From Lumbricus terrestris (taxonomy: Eukaryota > Annelida > Clitellata > Crassiclitellata > Lumbricidae), in the NCBI GenBank assembly GCA_949752735.1, contig OX457037.1:37948096-38012095 (forward strand): a DNA stretch of 64,000 nucleotides, in the 5' to 3' direction. The position numbers and the translations under genes were made by a program. Under the pieces are notes generated by a model. That model had not been told where the DNA came from, ran no database searches, and was given only the letters and a program-made list of their open reading frames with translations. Shown piece by piece: positions 20,851 to 33,500 of the stretch. The first letter of the stretch is position 1, and each line of letters opens with the position of its first letter.

Positions 20851-21499
20851 AAGACTTCTAAAAACATATACAATGACCATAGAAGCAATACAAAACAATT
20901 TTTTTTTCACTGTTGAAGTTGCCAAGCAACTAGCCAGAATTGAGATTTTCTATAGACTATCAAGCTTACTGTCTTGTCATTTCGAACACCATTGCAATGG
21001 CAGATGCTAGCAGAGGAAACAAGAGTCCAGTATATCGTCCAACAGCATTATCTTACAAGTCATCCAAAAACAATTTCCTGGATCCAAAAGGAACGTCTGA
21101 CTCACAATTAACTGCATCATAACATTATAACAGAAGCACTGCACCAAAATATTCATATAAACTAATAGCCTGCCCTATACAACAACAACATACAAGACGA
21201 GCCAAACTAGCAGATTACAGTATACACAAAGTTCTCTGCCTGTTTCTGTACCGTCAGGATACTTCCGTCTCCTACAGCAGTGCTCACATTGTCACTCAGG
21301 AATAGCAGTCACAGCATACAGCTGTACATTTCAACATGTGTGTATGTGTGTGTGTGTGTTTGTAAGCACGCAAACAAGGCAAAGTGGAAATGCTACAGAT
21401 ACAGTACAGAGGTCAAAAATAGTCTAATGTCTTCGACCACCATCTTCAGTAGTAGTCATTTAAAAGCGAAAACGTTTCCACGGATACGAATCGAGTCCT
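20815..21499 (-). other. CNOT1 3' UTR with two AATAAA signals
   Basis: The CNOT1 stop is at 21500-21502. Downstream on the minus strand, AATAAA occurs at 20850-20845 and 20820-20815. A 3' UTR of about 650-690 nt would be ordinary. The interval includes a (TG)n run near 21340-21360. The exact cleavage site is not visible. Confidence 0.6.
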
Positions 21500-21578
21500 T
21501 TATCTCAGCTCTTGACCATCTTGGTCACGCATCGCCGATTTTGGCGGCATACAAGACCTGGCGACAGATTCTAACAAC
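21500..21578 (-). CDS. CNOT1: CNOT1 exon 39, last coding exon
   Basis: Completes the Lys codon and encodes [20 protein letters not shown], then GQELR and TAA. Human ends LFQSVAQCCMGQKQ and so on, so only the first half is conserved. The acceptor is GTTGTTTTGTAG. Confidence 0.9.
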
Positions 21579-24500
21579 CTACAAAACAACATTACCAATC
21601 GGTGATGCAAACGGCATAGAAAGAAATTATACATAGTTTGAGGTTGTTCATAAAAGAATCACTAAACTCGACCTGATGAAAAAGATCATAAAATGACCAA
21701 TCATATGTACTTCATATATCAGTTGTTTCTCTTTCGCAGGACAGCTACAATGTCTGTCAACTTCTAGCTAGCATTATGCTACTACGAAGACGCTACTCTT
21801 CTGAGCAGCAGATAGAAATATGTAAACATGCATCATTGTATACTATACGGCATATACCCCCAACATCAACAGCTCAGCTTTCCAATGATCAAACCCTGAT
21901 GATCTGAGCAGTGATTTTGCCAAAATATTCACTACATTCCAGCAAAGTATACTTTATCAATTGTGGCCTTGGATGTATTTTCAAACATATCCAAAGCAGA
22001 AGGTGACTTCTACAACTGTATGGCCCACACACCCTGCTGTTCTCTTCTTTAGCACCCACATTGATGTTGACCCCACATTGATGTTGGCCCAACATTGATG
22101 TTGGCCTGGTTGCAGAACACAGTTAACAATATGTATATAAGAAACTTGGCACTCACTTTTCAATCTCTGGGGCGCAGCGAACGAACTCATGATTCCAGAA
22201 CTTGAACTGTGGATTCTTGATAAGTTCGATGAACGTGACAAGCAGACCCCACGGATGTGGCCGGTTGACTATCAGCCGTTCAAGCAGAACCCTCGTTATC
22301 TGCTCCTGGATGGCTTCAGTGTTCGCCTCGGCAAACAGGTAGAGCAGCGTACAGCTGAAGTAATGAGTGTGGCTGTTGGGATAGCGAAGTTGGTTGGCCA
22401 TAGCATTCAGAAACAAGTAACGACCTGCAATTCAACAGAGATTACTAAACTTGATGAAACAAAGCCAAACAAACATCATGAAGCAAACAATAATGAAATA
22501 CTCAATAAAATAGATTACTGTTGGCCTTGCAGCACCAGGATATCTAACTAGATGGAGCTAGATATCCAAGTGCTTAAAAGTCAGCATGCCAAAAAGTTTC
22601 CTCCGGCACCCCGTGCCACAAATTCACACTTTGGTCTGACCTTGCATACATAACAAATTTATTTATAGTAATATTGATAATAATAAAAAAAATTCATCAA
22701 CACCAGAACTAAACATGTGCGTTGCATGATGTAAGCGCACATATTTATCTACTAGTTCAAGCATAGGTGAAACTGTGAGACTTTGAAGAATCTCTCCCGT
22801 GATATGGATGTCAAAATGTTTTTAAAAATCGGAACATCTTAGGAAGTTCAAACATGAAAAATACTTGTCAACATGGAAAGAATTACCAATCATCCAATTG
22901 TTTTTAAAACTAAATCTCTTTAAGTACTAGACGTTCAATTCATTTCAACCAGGTACACTGTATTATTTCTGTAGATTCACTGTAAGGTTTTTTCTCAAAG
23001 AAACCTGGTACACACTGTATTATTTCTGTAGATTCAATGTAAAGTTTAAAAAAAAACTTGTACACACTGTATTATTTCTGTAGATTCACTGTAAAGTTTT
23101 TCCTCAAAGAAATTCTAATCAGAGGCACAGAAGTCACCGACTAATCTCACCTTCGGTATCTAAATCCACTGCCAGATTCTGGAATATATCCATGTGTGAT
23201 GAATGAGCGATAGTACTCATGTTTGGAGTATGCCCTTTCTTCTGAATCTGCTGGATGGCCTGCGTTCCAACGTGAAGCACGATGCTGTTCATCAGCGGGA
23301 TGTTGTACTTGAGTCCGCCAATATTCGACACCTTCAACAAACACACGAAATGCACATCATCTCACATTCTCCAGTCAGAATTGCAAAGTTAACACTTCTC
23401 TAAAGCTCCGGAGTGAAGCTGTTTTATTCATTCATTTATTCAAGAACTCCTATATAGTACCTCTTCAAACGGACTACTCAGAAGCGCTCCCAACTCCAGT
23501 ATGACAAATTTAAGCAGTTCTGAGTTGAATAAAAGATGCTTCAGAAAGAGCCAGAGGAAGCTAGCATATCTCCGGTTGGAGCCCATTCCAGACCACTTGG
23601 CCCACCACGGAAAAGTCTCACATTGGGAAGAGTTGCAGTTCATGCGATTAAAACCTACAGCACCCCTTCTGCAGAACGGAGGGGCGCTGGCCTTGGATAC
23701 CCGTAGCCAGTGAATAATGAATACACGCTGCAAGTTGTAAGTTGGTCTTAAACTGGACTTGTGCAGTGTTCAGCTTAACCCATAATCAAAATATGCAGTG
23801 CAGACATAGTGAGCACAGCACTCTCTTGCTTATTCCCCAGCAGCTGTTGTCAGCAGAGACGTAAATGTTTAAGAGTTTTAACGCACAGCATTTCAACCAA
23901 GTACCAATATGAGAAAAAATTGGATTCTAATCTCTGTGAAAATCTTATTGAGCACCACATTAATGTTAACACATACTTTTCTGAATTGTAGTAATACATG
24001 TCTAAAAATGATAAATTGTTCAGTGATTCTAGGTAGCCATGTCAGAGCACTCCTTGTGAGTTAACGATAGGTGCAGTTCGCGAGTTCTGATACAAAAATT
24101 GCCAGACAAGAAAGATGATACCTGGATTGAATTAACACCCACCTGGAGTTTACTCCTCAATTCCGAGAGGAACGTCACAGGTGACCTCGTCAGCAGGTAA
24201 GAATCCAGGTCCTAGAGAATGACAGAAAATTATAGAAATATGACAATACTACACAATTTATGTGCTACTACATATGCTATTTAAAGGCATGCATGCCATT
24301 TGACTACAGATGAACTCCACACTACACAAATACATATCCATATGCAAACATTTTGCGCATAATCTTTACTAAAACCTCTCACAAACACAACAGCTGCTAT
24401 AGGTCAAAGAATGCTACTAGTTTCACGCTTTCTCCAATATCACACATGCAATGAGAAGAAACATTGTAAAATATGCCAGCTGCTAGGTATCGATAGCATT

Positions 24501-27500
24501 AAAAGCTCACATCTTCTTAGACAAACTTCCATCATATGCTATTTCTGTATTTCTAAGATCTGCCCTTTGGCTATTTTGCCAATAGCCAAAGGGCTTCCTT
24601 CCTGAAATTTGGCATGCACACCAAATGCTTAGCCAAAACATCAACTCACGCCCTTAGCAATATAACAGTGGTGATGAACAAGTTCTCGAATTATTGTTAA
24701 TATCGTCAAAATTACAAATAAGAAAAGTAAAAACTTTATAAAATGACTACAAAAGCAACAAGATGGCAGTATTTTATACGGACAAGTTGCAGGTTGAGTC
24801 TGAGTATAAAGTGGCCACTGCAGCTCTCACTAGTCACCCTGCAAACTCAAATATATATTTCATAACAAATACGAAAGCATGGACAGCATTCAGAAGCTGG
24901 TCCAAAAGCAGATCCGGCATTCTTCTCTTAAGATTTATTTAATAATACTAATTTCTTCAAGGGTCATCATACATCATAATATGTTAAATTTGAATATGAT
25001 ACTGGTAAATCAAAACCAAGACTAAGTTGGAAACATCAAACAGCTTAGTTGCCTATGAGAATGACAAAAGTCTCCTCACCTTCTTAAGTGATGGAGGTTG
25101 AATCATATTTGAGAAGTTCGTTACAATGCGCGGTGCAATGGCAATCTCCGGCAGGATGTCCACCTTCAGATTAGGAGTGAAAGGATCTGGGAGACGCATG
25201 CTTCGTGGAAAAGCACTCAGAATCAGATTTCGAACTTGGATGCAGTTGGGCGGGATTATGTCACAGAAGGCGTAGTGGTACTCGCACAAGAAGTCCGGGA
25301 AATCATGAAGCATGACAAGAAGAACTCTCATAGTTCCCTGCATCAAAAAACCAGATGTAAAAATCACATAACAAAAATGCCAAATTCGCTACTCAAAATT
25401 GACAGTGCTGTAAGTGCATGTGCTAAGAGTTCGCACTCTGTTGGAATGCACGCAAAAAGCGCTCATGTTCTACAAATGAAAAAGAATAAATTCCAAATGC
25501 ATGAAAACACAATCCTGGCTATAAAACACGACAGTGCAAACAGCTGAGCATTTTGTCAATGAAGTGATGAAATGGTCGGACACCAGAGATCATCTTTTCC
25601 AGAGCATTAACACCACCACCTTATCAACACCATCAACTAATGCATACTTCAATTCAACCACTCCACAAATCCATTGTTTTTCGTAAAGCAAATCAGTCAA
25701 AAACAAACAAGTCAACTGAACTTTCCGAAACGTACAATTTTGGCAAGATACAAAATTATTGAACAATCCTATTAAATCAAGGTGGTTAAATGTCAGCATT
25801 ATAAATTGATAACAATCAAGTTTGAATAATTGTTAATAAACAATTGAGGTAATTCACAAAGTATAACCGTCTAGAAGACCATTACTGATTCATTCAATAT
25901 GCCTTGCCTTGTAGAGCAGTTGAAGAGATTTGGTCAGGTCAGCGTTCCTCAAGAACGGTGAAAGAAACGTGAAGAGGTCAATGAGCAACTGAGCGTACAT
26001 TCCCCACGTCTGTCATCAAACAACAACATGCACATTAACAAAATACAAAATCATATATAATTTTATATTTAATAAAAACCTCCCTCAGACAAGTCATATA
26101 TAAACTTATCATAATAAGCAAAATACATATTTAAGGAGCATACATCTAAAAAGTTTCACATACACTTCCACAGATAAGCATTCAGCAGAGGTTGTTGTGG
26201 CAGTATATTTAATCTAGAAAATATTTTAATTCAGAACATAAAAGCAAAATTAAAAACTTCTGCATCATATAATATTTTTATTGCTTTGATAACCATTGGT
26301 TCCAACACAGTAAAGCCTATAATATATCTATTCTAAGGATGATTCCATTCACAAGATAATTTGATATTTTAAATTTAATAGGCAATGCTGAAGAAACCAA
26401 TCAAGCAGGAATTCACACCTGCAGCTTGCAAAGCATAAGCCATCGTTACAATACCCATCTCCTCTGCCTAGATTACCACCTAGCAACGCTCACATAAATT
26501 TTACAAATAATACTGATCAGGTTGGCATCAGTCACAAAAGGCAGATGAATCAGAGGGACCAATAGCACAATACAACAGCTCACAGAACAATCATCACAAG
26601 GTGAAGATTCAGAGAGACAAGATAAAATGCAAAAATGTTGTGAAACAATGAAAGAAAGCCGCCCACCCTATGGGGCGCATTCGCTGCAAGCATTCGACCA
26701 ATGAAGACCCGATGAGAGACCAGCTCCAACCAGGCATATGCAAATCCAGGGGCCTTTGTCGGACGCAACAAGTGCAGGATGTTACTGCAAAACATCAAAA
26801 CAAGCATGAGTTCCAATAATTAAGTTGAGTTACGTGAGCATACTCTATTGACAGTACTATCAAACAGATATTGTATTATATGTGACATCCATAGGGGCTC
26901 AAAACGCATCACATGTCAGATTTTGTCCTTTTTAATCAGTCATATTCTGCAATAGCTCTGCTTTAAAGTACTTTTACAGAATGAAAACATAATCTTTTAA
27001 CTAATGTAATACACCTTTAATTCCTTCATTGGTATACAAGGAAATCAAGTAAAAAGTTTCTGAATATACGTGCTGACCATTAAAATTCTGAGAAACCATT
27101 ACTTGATTATTCTGCAATTTTCGTGAACAATAAAGGGATATCTTCTGTATCAAATAAAGCAAATGACATCAAAATAGGTTTAGTATATCGGGTAAAAATG
27201 GCGAATTCATAAGCAACTGCTGAAATTGGAGAATATTCTTTCCTTCTGACACGTCTGATGCCCATTTCAGTTTAGAGCACTACATATTACAAGAAACGAC
27301 AAGGTTTTGAGCTCCAGTGTCGCAAATGACAAAACTAATCACTAAGAAACAGATGATCAAGAACTTCTGCAAAATATACAAAATCCATAATTGAATATAT
27401 GCCAAATTGCCAATACAAAAACTTACAACTAAACATGTGGGCACACAAAATGATAACTCAGAATTTAAAAAAAAGCCTACCAGAATGCTTGCAAGACTTC

Positions 27501-30500
27501 GAAGTTGATATTTTCAAGGATCGGTTCCGGATTGTTGAGCTCAATGAACAGCATGATGAAGATGCGATGGTACGGCAGCTGCTGAAATTCAACCCTCCTT
27601 ACCTCGTGGTCCTGTAGTAAGATCCCAGCAACAATGCCCAAAACCTAAACAAATCATTCACAAAGTATGCAACCAGTTTTGCCCATGCAGCTAATTAATT
27701 GTCATCTGGGGTAAAGGAAGGGGTAACCTCGAGCAAAATCTGATCCTTTCACCCTCATTTTATCCGTAAGTAAAAGGAGAATTTGATTGTTTGTAAAAAG
27801 TAAAAGAGACCTTGATTGCTTGTCCAAATCTTTTCGCATCCTCTTACAAGAACTTTATCAGAGTAAATGCACAATGGTCCTCTTCGAGCTAGTCATAGCA
27901 ATGTGAAATCGTCTTCACAAATTCACATGTGTTGTGATTCAATTCAATTCATAAGCTTTTTTGATCACCAGAATAGAGTACATTTTCATGAAACAGCTCA
28001 CGGGTGGAAGTCAAACGGTAAACCCAAAAGGAACAATATCGGTCCGCTAGCAGTGTCACCCCTCTCATTTATATTTTAAATGTATACAATGACACCAATT
28101 TGATTTGTACAATATAAAAAATCCTTAAAAATTTTCTAGTGCTTCGAAATAACAACAAAGGTAGCAACCTTGTTAAGTAGATTGATCTTAGTCTGTGTGT
28201 TGGTAACATCTCCAGAGTGCTTCAACAGAAGAACAGTAAGCCGAACAAATGCGTCTAGAGTGTGGAAACACTGCACACGGACACGGGTGACGCTCTGCGT
28301 TTGCTCGGAGAGTGCCCGGTAGCAGAGATCAACGCACATCTCAGTACAAAGGCGAAAAAATCTGCTGATCATGTCGTCTGTCTTCAAGATACCATGAACG
28401 TGCATCTGCAAAATAAACAGCACAACATCCATCTATATAGCACACATGAATGCCACAATTCAAGCAAAATACTTCGATGCAATTAATACTCATTATTTTT
28501 CTTTTACCAAAAGATAAAATCCAGGTGTAAAAACCGATTTTATGCAAGGAGAGTGAATTTCTGGGAAGTCTAGTCTAAAACAGATGTGTGGCATATTATT
28601 GCTTGTGCCATCGCTATTAAAAATACATTATAAAATTTACTGTCATGTAATGCATACGAGTAAAAAAGTCTCAAATATGAACCAATTGACAAACAAGGAA
28701 AACCCACTCATTGTTAATACGCAGCTCATTTAAGCAGAACTGATTTCTACTAGTCTGTAGTAGTTCAGGCATTTATATCTTTATATCCAAAAACCAGTCA
28801 GTATTTTGTTTCTGTACTTGACTTAAGCTAAACACAACGAGCACCCATAAAACGTCCTGTTCCGTCTCATGCATAGTGATGCTATTACTTCAAGGCTATT
28901 AGTTAACATGCTACATTGGTTAATGGCCAACCATTCAATTCAAACTGAACTTAATGATTTGGGCAGTAATAATTATTGCAGTTTATCCAGGCTTGGGACT
29001 GGCACTGGCAGATTTGGACAGTCTTTCAGATGGTTGTATAGACGAATGGTCAAGTGAGGCACAAGCACAAACAGCTACCATGAAGCATTTATTTACCAAC
29101 AGAACAATTCATTCTATTTCCGCATCATCGGTCCATTCAACACGTGGTTCAATTTACACACCATATCCAATGGACCGTCCCCCAAATGACTTCATCTCAA
29201 CAGGTCTGCACTGTACAGTGTACCTACTCAATTACAGCATTTAGTACAAATCCAAGAAGGCATATATCTCTACCTGAGCAACAAATGAGTTAAACGCCTT
29301 TCCGCTGTCTCGACCGGCGCTCGGAGCGTGGTAGAGATTGACCCACTCGCGAAGCAGAAACTCCGTCTTATCATGGAGGCCAGGCGGATCGTCAAACTCC
29401 CTCGCCTGATTGATTCCCGAATGCATGACTGAAGCTGGTCCAAGAGAAGCACGGTCGTGCAGACCAAGATCGCCGTTGCGCTGGCGAACCGCATCAAGAA
29501 GACTCGTCAGCCTACGAAATCAAGCAAACAGCAAAAAATAACTACACATACCAATTTATCAACGACCATATGCAACAAGATGACCACATGCAATAATTAC
29601 AGGTACTTAATGCTACAACATGCAATACTTACCTACTTAATACTTACAAAGTCCTTCCCATGAAGGTCGGCACATTGGGCAACACACATCCTTCACTCCC
29701 TGTTCATTGCCTGTTCTTGAGCCTCCTCCTTCCATAACATCTCCAGACATCTCAAATCAAATTTGATAGCCTCCTGGCAGTTCTTACGTGGTCTTCCTCA
29801 CTTCCTTCTACTTCCAGGCAATAACTTTCAGAAAACAATGGCTCATAATGGCTAAAACCTTCTAACAAGACTAACTGGAAGCTATCGAGTACTATACTAG
29901 GTCACGACTTATACAGTTTTAAATTCATAGCCTTCTACATAGATCTGCACTAGACTGATCAAATAGTCTCCATCACACATCTCCAGTTGCACTGCATCTC
30001 AATCTTAATCTCAAATATCTTTGATGTAAACAATGATATTCATCTTGACACAGCAACAGCTGTACCACAAATCCTGAATGTCAACAGCAGAGTTGCAGCT
30101 CATATAACATCATCGTTGAAAGAGAGCAGAGTAGATGATATGAAAATAACAATCACCCTTCAGGAAGTTGTCTGGAGTGAAGAGCAAGACGTGACAATGC
30201 CTCCACTGTACTGTTGAACTCACCCTACGAAAACAAACATAAACATCTTCTAATCGATTCCAGACAAAGCAATAAGCAATCACTTAATACCAACCGCATA
30301 ATATAAAGATCACTTTTGAAAACACAAGGATTAGCAAACATAGCCTTCAATGATGAACGCCTGCAAAAACTTTGCATAGAAGTGAAGTTCCTTAACCATT
30401 TAATGTCAAGCATGTACTCAAATGCACGGAAAATCAACGTCGCTTGTCGTTAAAGGGTTAAGAAGCTAGCACCGGGTATGAAGTGTTAGCGACTTCATTT

Positions 30501-33500
30501 TCATAGTGGTGCTTCAGCATTATAATGTGTGGCCAGTCCTCTCCCTCACCATCTCATCTTTTCACCAACACTGTATGGTCATTGGTCAGTGTATTCAAAA
30601 CAACACAGTCAGCTAAGGGATGCATTTTGGAGTAAAAATTTTGAAACAACTCACTATTGAATAACAGATCAAATGTACAAAGGTGAAAGTTAAGACAAGG
30701 CAATATTATTCCCTTAAAATACTCATAGTATATCAAGCGAAATTGCACATACGCAAAAATCCACATTTTCGTTTCACACAATGCAATGCGTGCACACTTA
30801 TCAGATGCAAATAAAAGCCACTAACTTGCTCACTTTTATTTAAACAGCTGATGCCTCAAGGAAGTCATACTTTTGCCACCTGTTACATATTCATTCAACA
30901 GCATTCCACAAACTCACAGCAGCAAGGTGCTTCATGATTTGGAAAAAAAACAGGAAGCTCATTCTGATGTTTGACTACAAAGTAAACCGGTAGAATCTGC
31001 ACATCACAAGGATGTAGAGCTTCTCAAATCTCCCATACGATGCACACGTAGAAATCTAGTAGGCACCAAGACAAGCAAAAAATTGCCCAATACCTCAACA
31101 TCTGCATACAAACAAGCATTCCGCATACCAACAAGCAAGCTGTTACAATATCGCCTGACATTACGAGAGCTGCCTACCTCCTGGACACCCTGCCCACTTC
31201 GGTCGGTATCAAGGCAGAATCGTTGGATCAACTGCATGACAAACGCCACCAACATCGGACTAATGTTGTTCTCAACCAGCTGCGCGAGATGCAGATCGTA
31301 CTGCTGTACAACGACGAGCTGGTTACGTATAAGGCAGTCGACCGCATCGATGCTGTAGCGCAGTTCATCACGGCATTCGATTAAGCATCTGAGAAACAAA
31401 GCAAACAAACAATGCCAGAAAAATGGCAATTATATCCACCCTTTATTTTCTCAAATCTGCACAGGGAGACAGCATCACGAAAGTCAAGAAACAACTGAGA
31501 CAATGACAGTTAGTATGCTGCAAAACACAATAGAGTAGGAACAACATTTTCAATTCCAGTTCACCTCCAGATTTGCAAACTTCAATAAGCTCCACAAATC
31601 TAATCACCATAATCATTAAACCCTTTTAACCCTTTGCCAAACAAATCGGTAAAGAAAAGGTCAGCTCTTTCAGTTTCACAACAAATGCCAACATGATTTC
31701 CCTTTTCCGTATTAATATACTCAATATTTCAAGCACCACTTGCCCCTTCCAGCAACTAGAATCCTGCAAAATAATCAATCAAAGAAGCCACTGCACACCC
31801 AGTCTGAACCTATTAATCATCTGCATCACAGAAGCGGACAACATGCCTCTTCTATACCTTGTTACTTGTTTGTTAGTCCACTGCGGACCGTAGACGCGTG
31901 GATCCTGGAGAGTCTTCAGCACGACAAGATGACTGTCACGATATCGGGCCATTGTCTCCGGATCGCCATGGGTCAGCATCATCCCGTCCAGCATGCCCTC
32001 GACGGCGCGCTGGAGGAGCGCCAGCGCAGCGTTGATGTCTCGCACGGAGTTCCGCACAAGGAGGATGTATTCGAGAAGAGTCCGCATCGAGTTCATCAGC
32101 GGAGAGTTGACGAACTGGACGAAGTGCTGCTCGATGTCACGACCGACCTTGTCGTACACCTGGACCATCTCCTCGGCTCCGAACTGCTATTAAACACAGA
32201 ACATAATTTCCCCCCAACCAGTCACAAAAGAGCAAAATATTATTATGATTGTATTGTATCTGACCATTTATAAAGCGCTTCTCGCAGCAAGAGCCTTTCA
32301 GAAGCGCTCCCAGTGCGTTCAACTCCGAGAGAAAAAGGCAAGTTTTCAGACGAAAATACACTACCAGAGAGGATGGCAGAGCGAACTGATGGGGGAAAGC
32401 CCATTCCATAGGGAGGGACCAATGCAGGCAAATGACCTGGATTGAGCCATGGCGGTCCTGACTCGGGGGACAAAGAGGTCAAGCCGATCAGAGGACCTAA
32501 GAAGATGCAGCGAAGTGGCAGAAAGGGAGCGAAGTATATGATCACACAGATACTTCGGAGCAAGATTTGATTGAGTTGCATGCATCCAAAGATTCAGGTG
32601 TACAAACACCGAGCTTATTTCAATTGACGAGAAAAATTACTACAAGTTGGAAAGCAAGTTGACGGTCAGAATTTTACATCTCACTATGTTGCCGCAAAAT
32701 TAAATATTATACATTTCTTTAAAGCTGTTCAAAGCAAACTATTTCACATTGGCTTTCAAACACTTGGATATCTAACTGCATCTTCTCCTGGGTGATGACA
32801 CAACTCATATTCACATTTCGGTGCGACCATGCATGCCTTACACAATACACATTCATTTAATAATCGCAATATATATTTCGTATATATGTTACACTGTTGA
32901 AATAGTATTTATCAACAGGTAGCCTCTGTGTGAGAGACAGAGACACACAAAGATAGAGACACACAGACAGACAGAGACACTATACACCTTTGCAGGAGAT
33001 ATTGTGGGGTACTGTGATGTAGTGGGTATGTTCGTCGCCTTGCAGCCGAAGGTTCGAATCCACCTCAAGTCGCCGCATAGGGGACCTTGGGCAAAGTCCT
33101 TCACTCGCAATTGCTCAGCGCTTCGGCGTGAAACTCCGATGCAGTGTCCACTCTGTAGTCGGGAGCGCCTCTGAGTACAGAGCTTGAAGGGGCGCTATAA
33201 CAAATGCATTCAAACAAATACTATCAGACACTGCAATCAACTACAGTCCTCACCTGCGTTGATTTCATCATGTAAGGTAAAGCCTGTAGATTCCCGTCGA
33301 CGGTCGATGTCGGAAGGAATCCCGGAATGCTGCTGGCGAATTCGTCGTAGATGGTCAGCTGATGGGAACCAAAGCCACCCTGCTTCAGACGAATTTCCTC
33401 CGGCATCCGATCCATCTGGTACTTTAGGACAGTCGTGTCGTAATAGCGACGTCCTTCGTTTCGAGCCATCTTCCGTGCCTCGTAGTCCTGTCACATTTGT

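Noticed and set aside
27600..27645. CTACAG at 27612-27617 as acceptor of exon 32
   Set aside because: Conserved codons LLQDHE span it. The acceptor 33 bp upstream restores VLGIVAGI and the correct phase.
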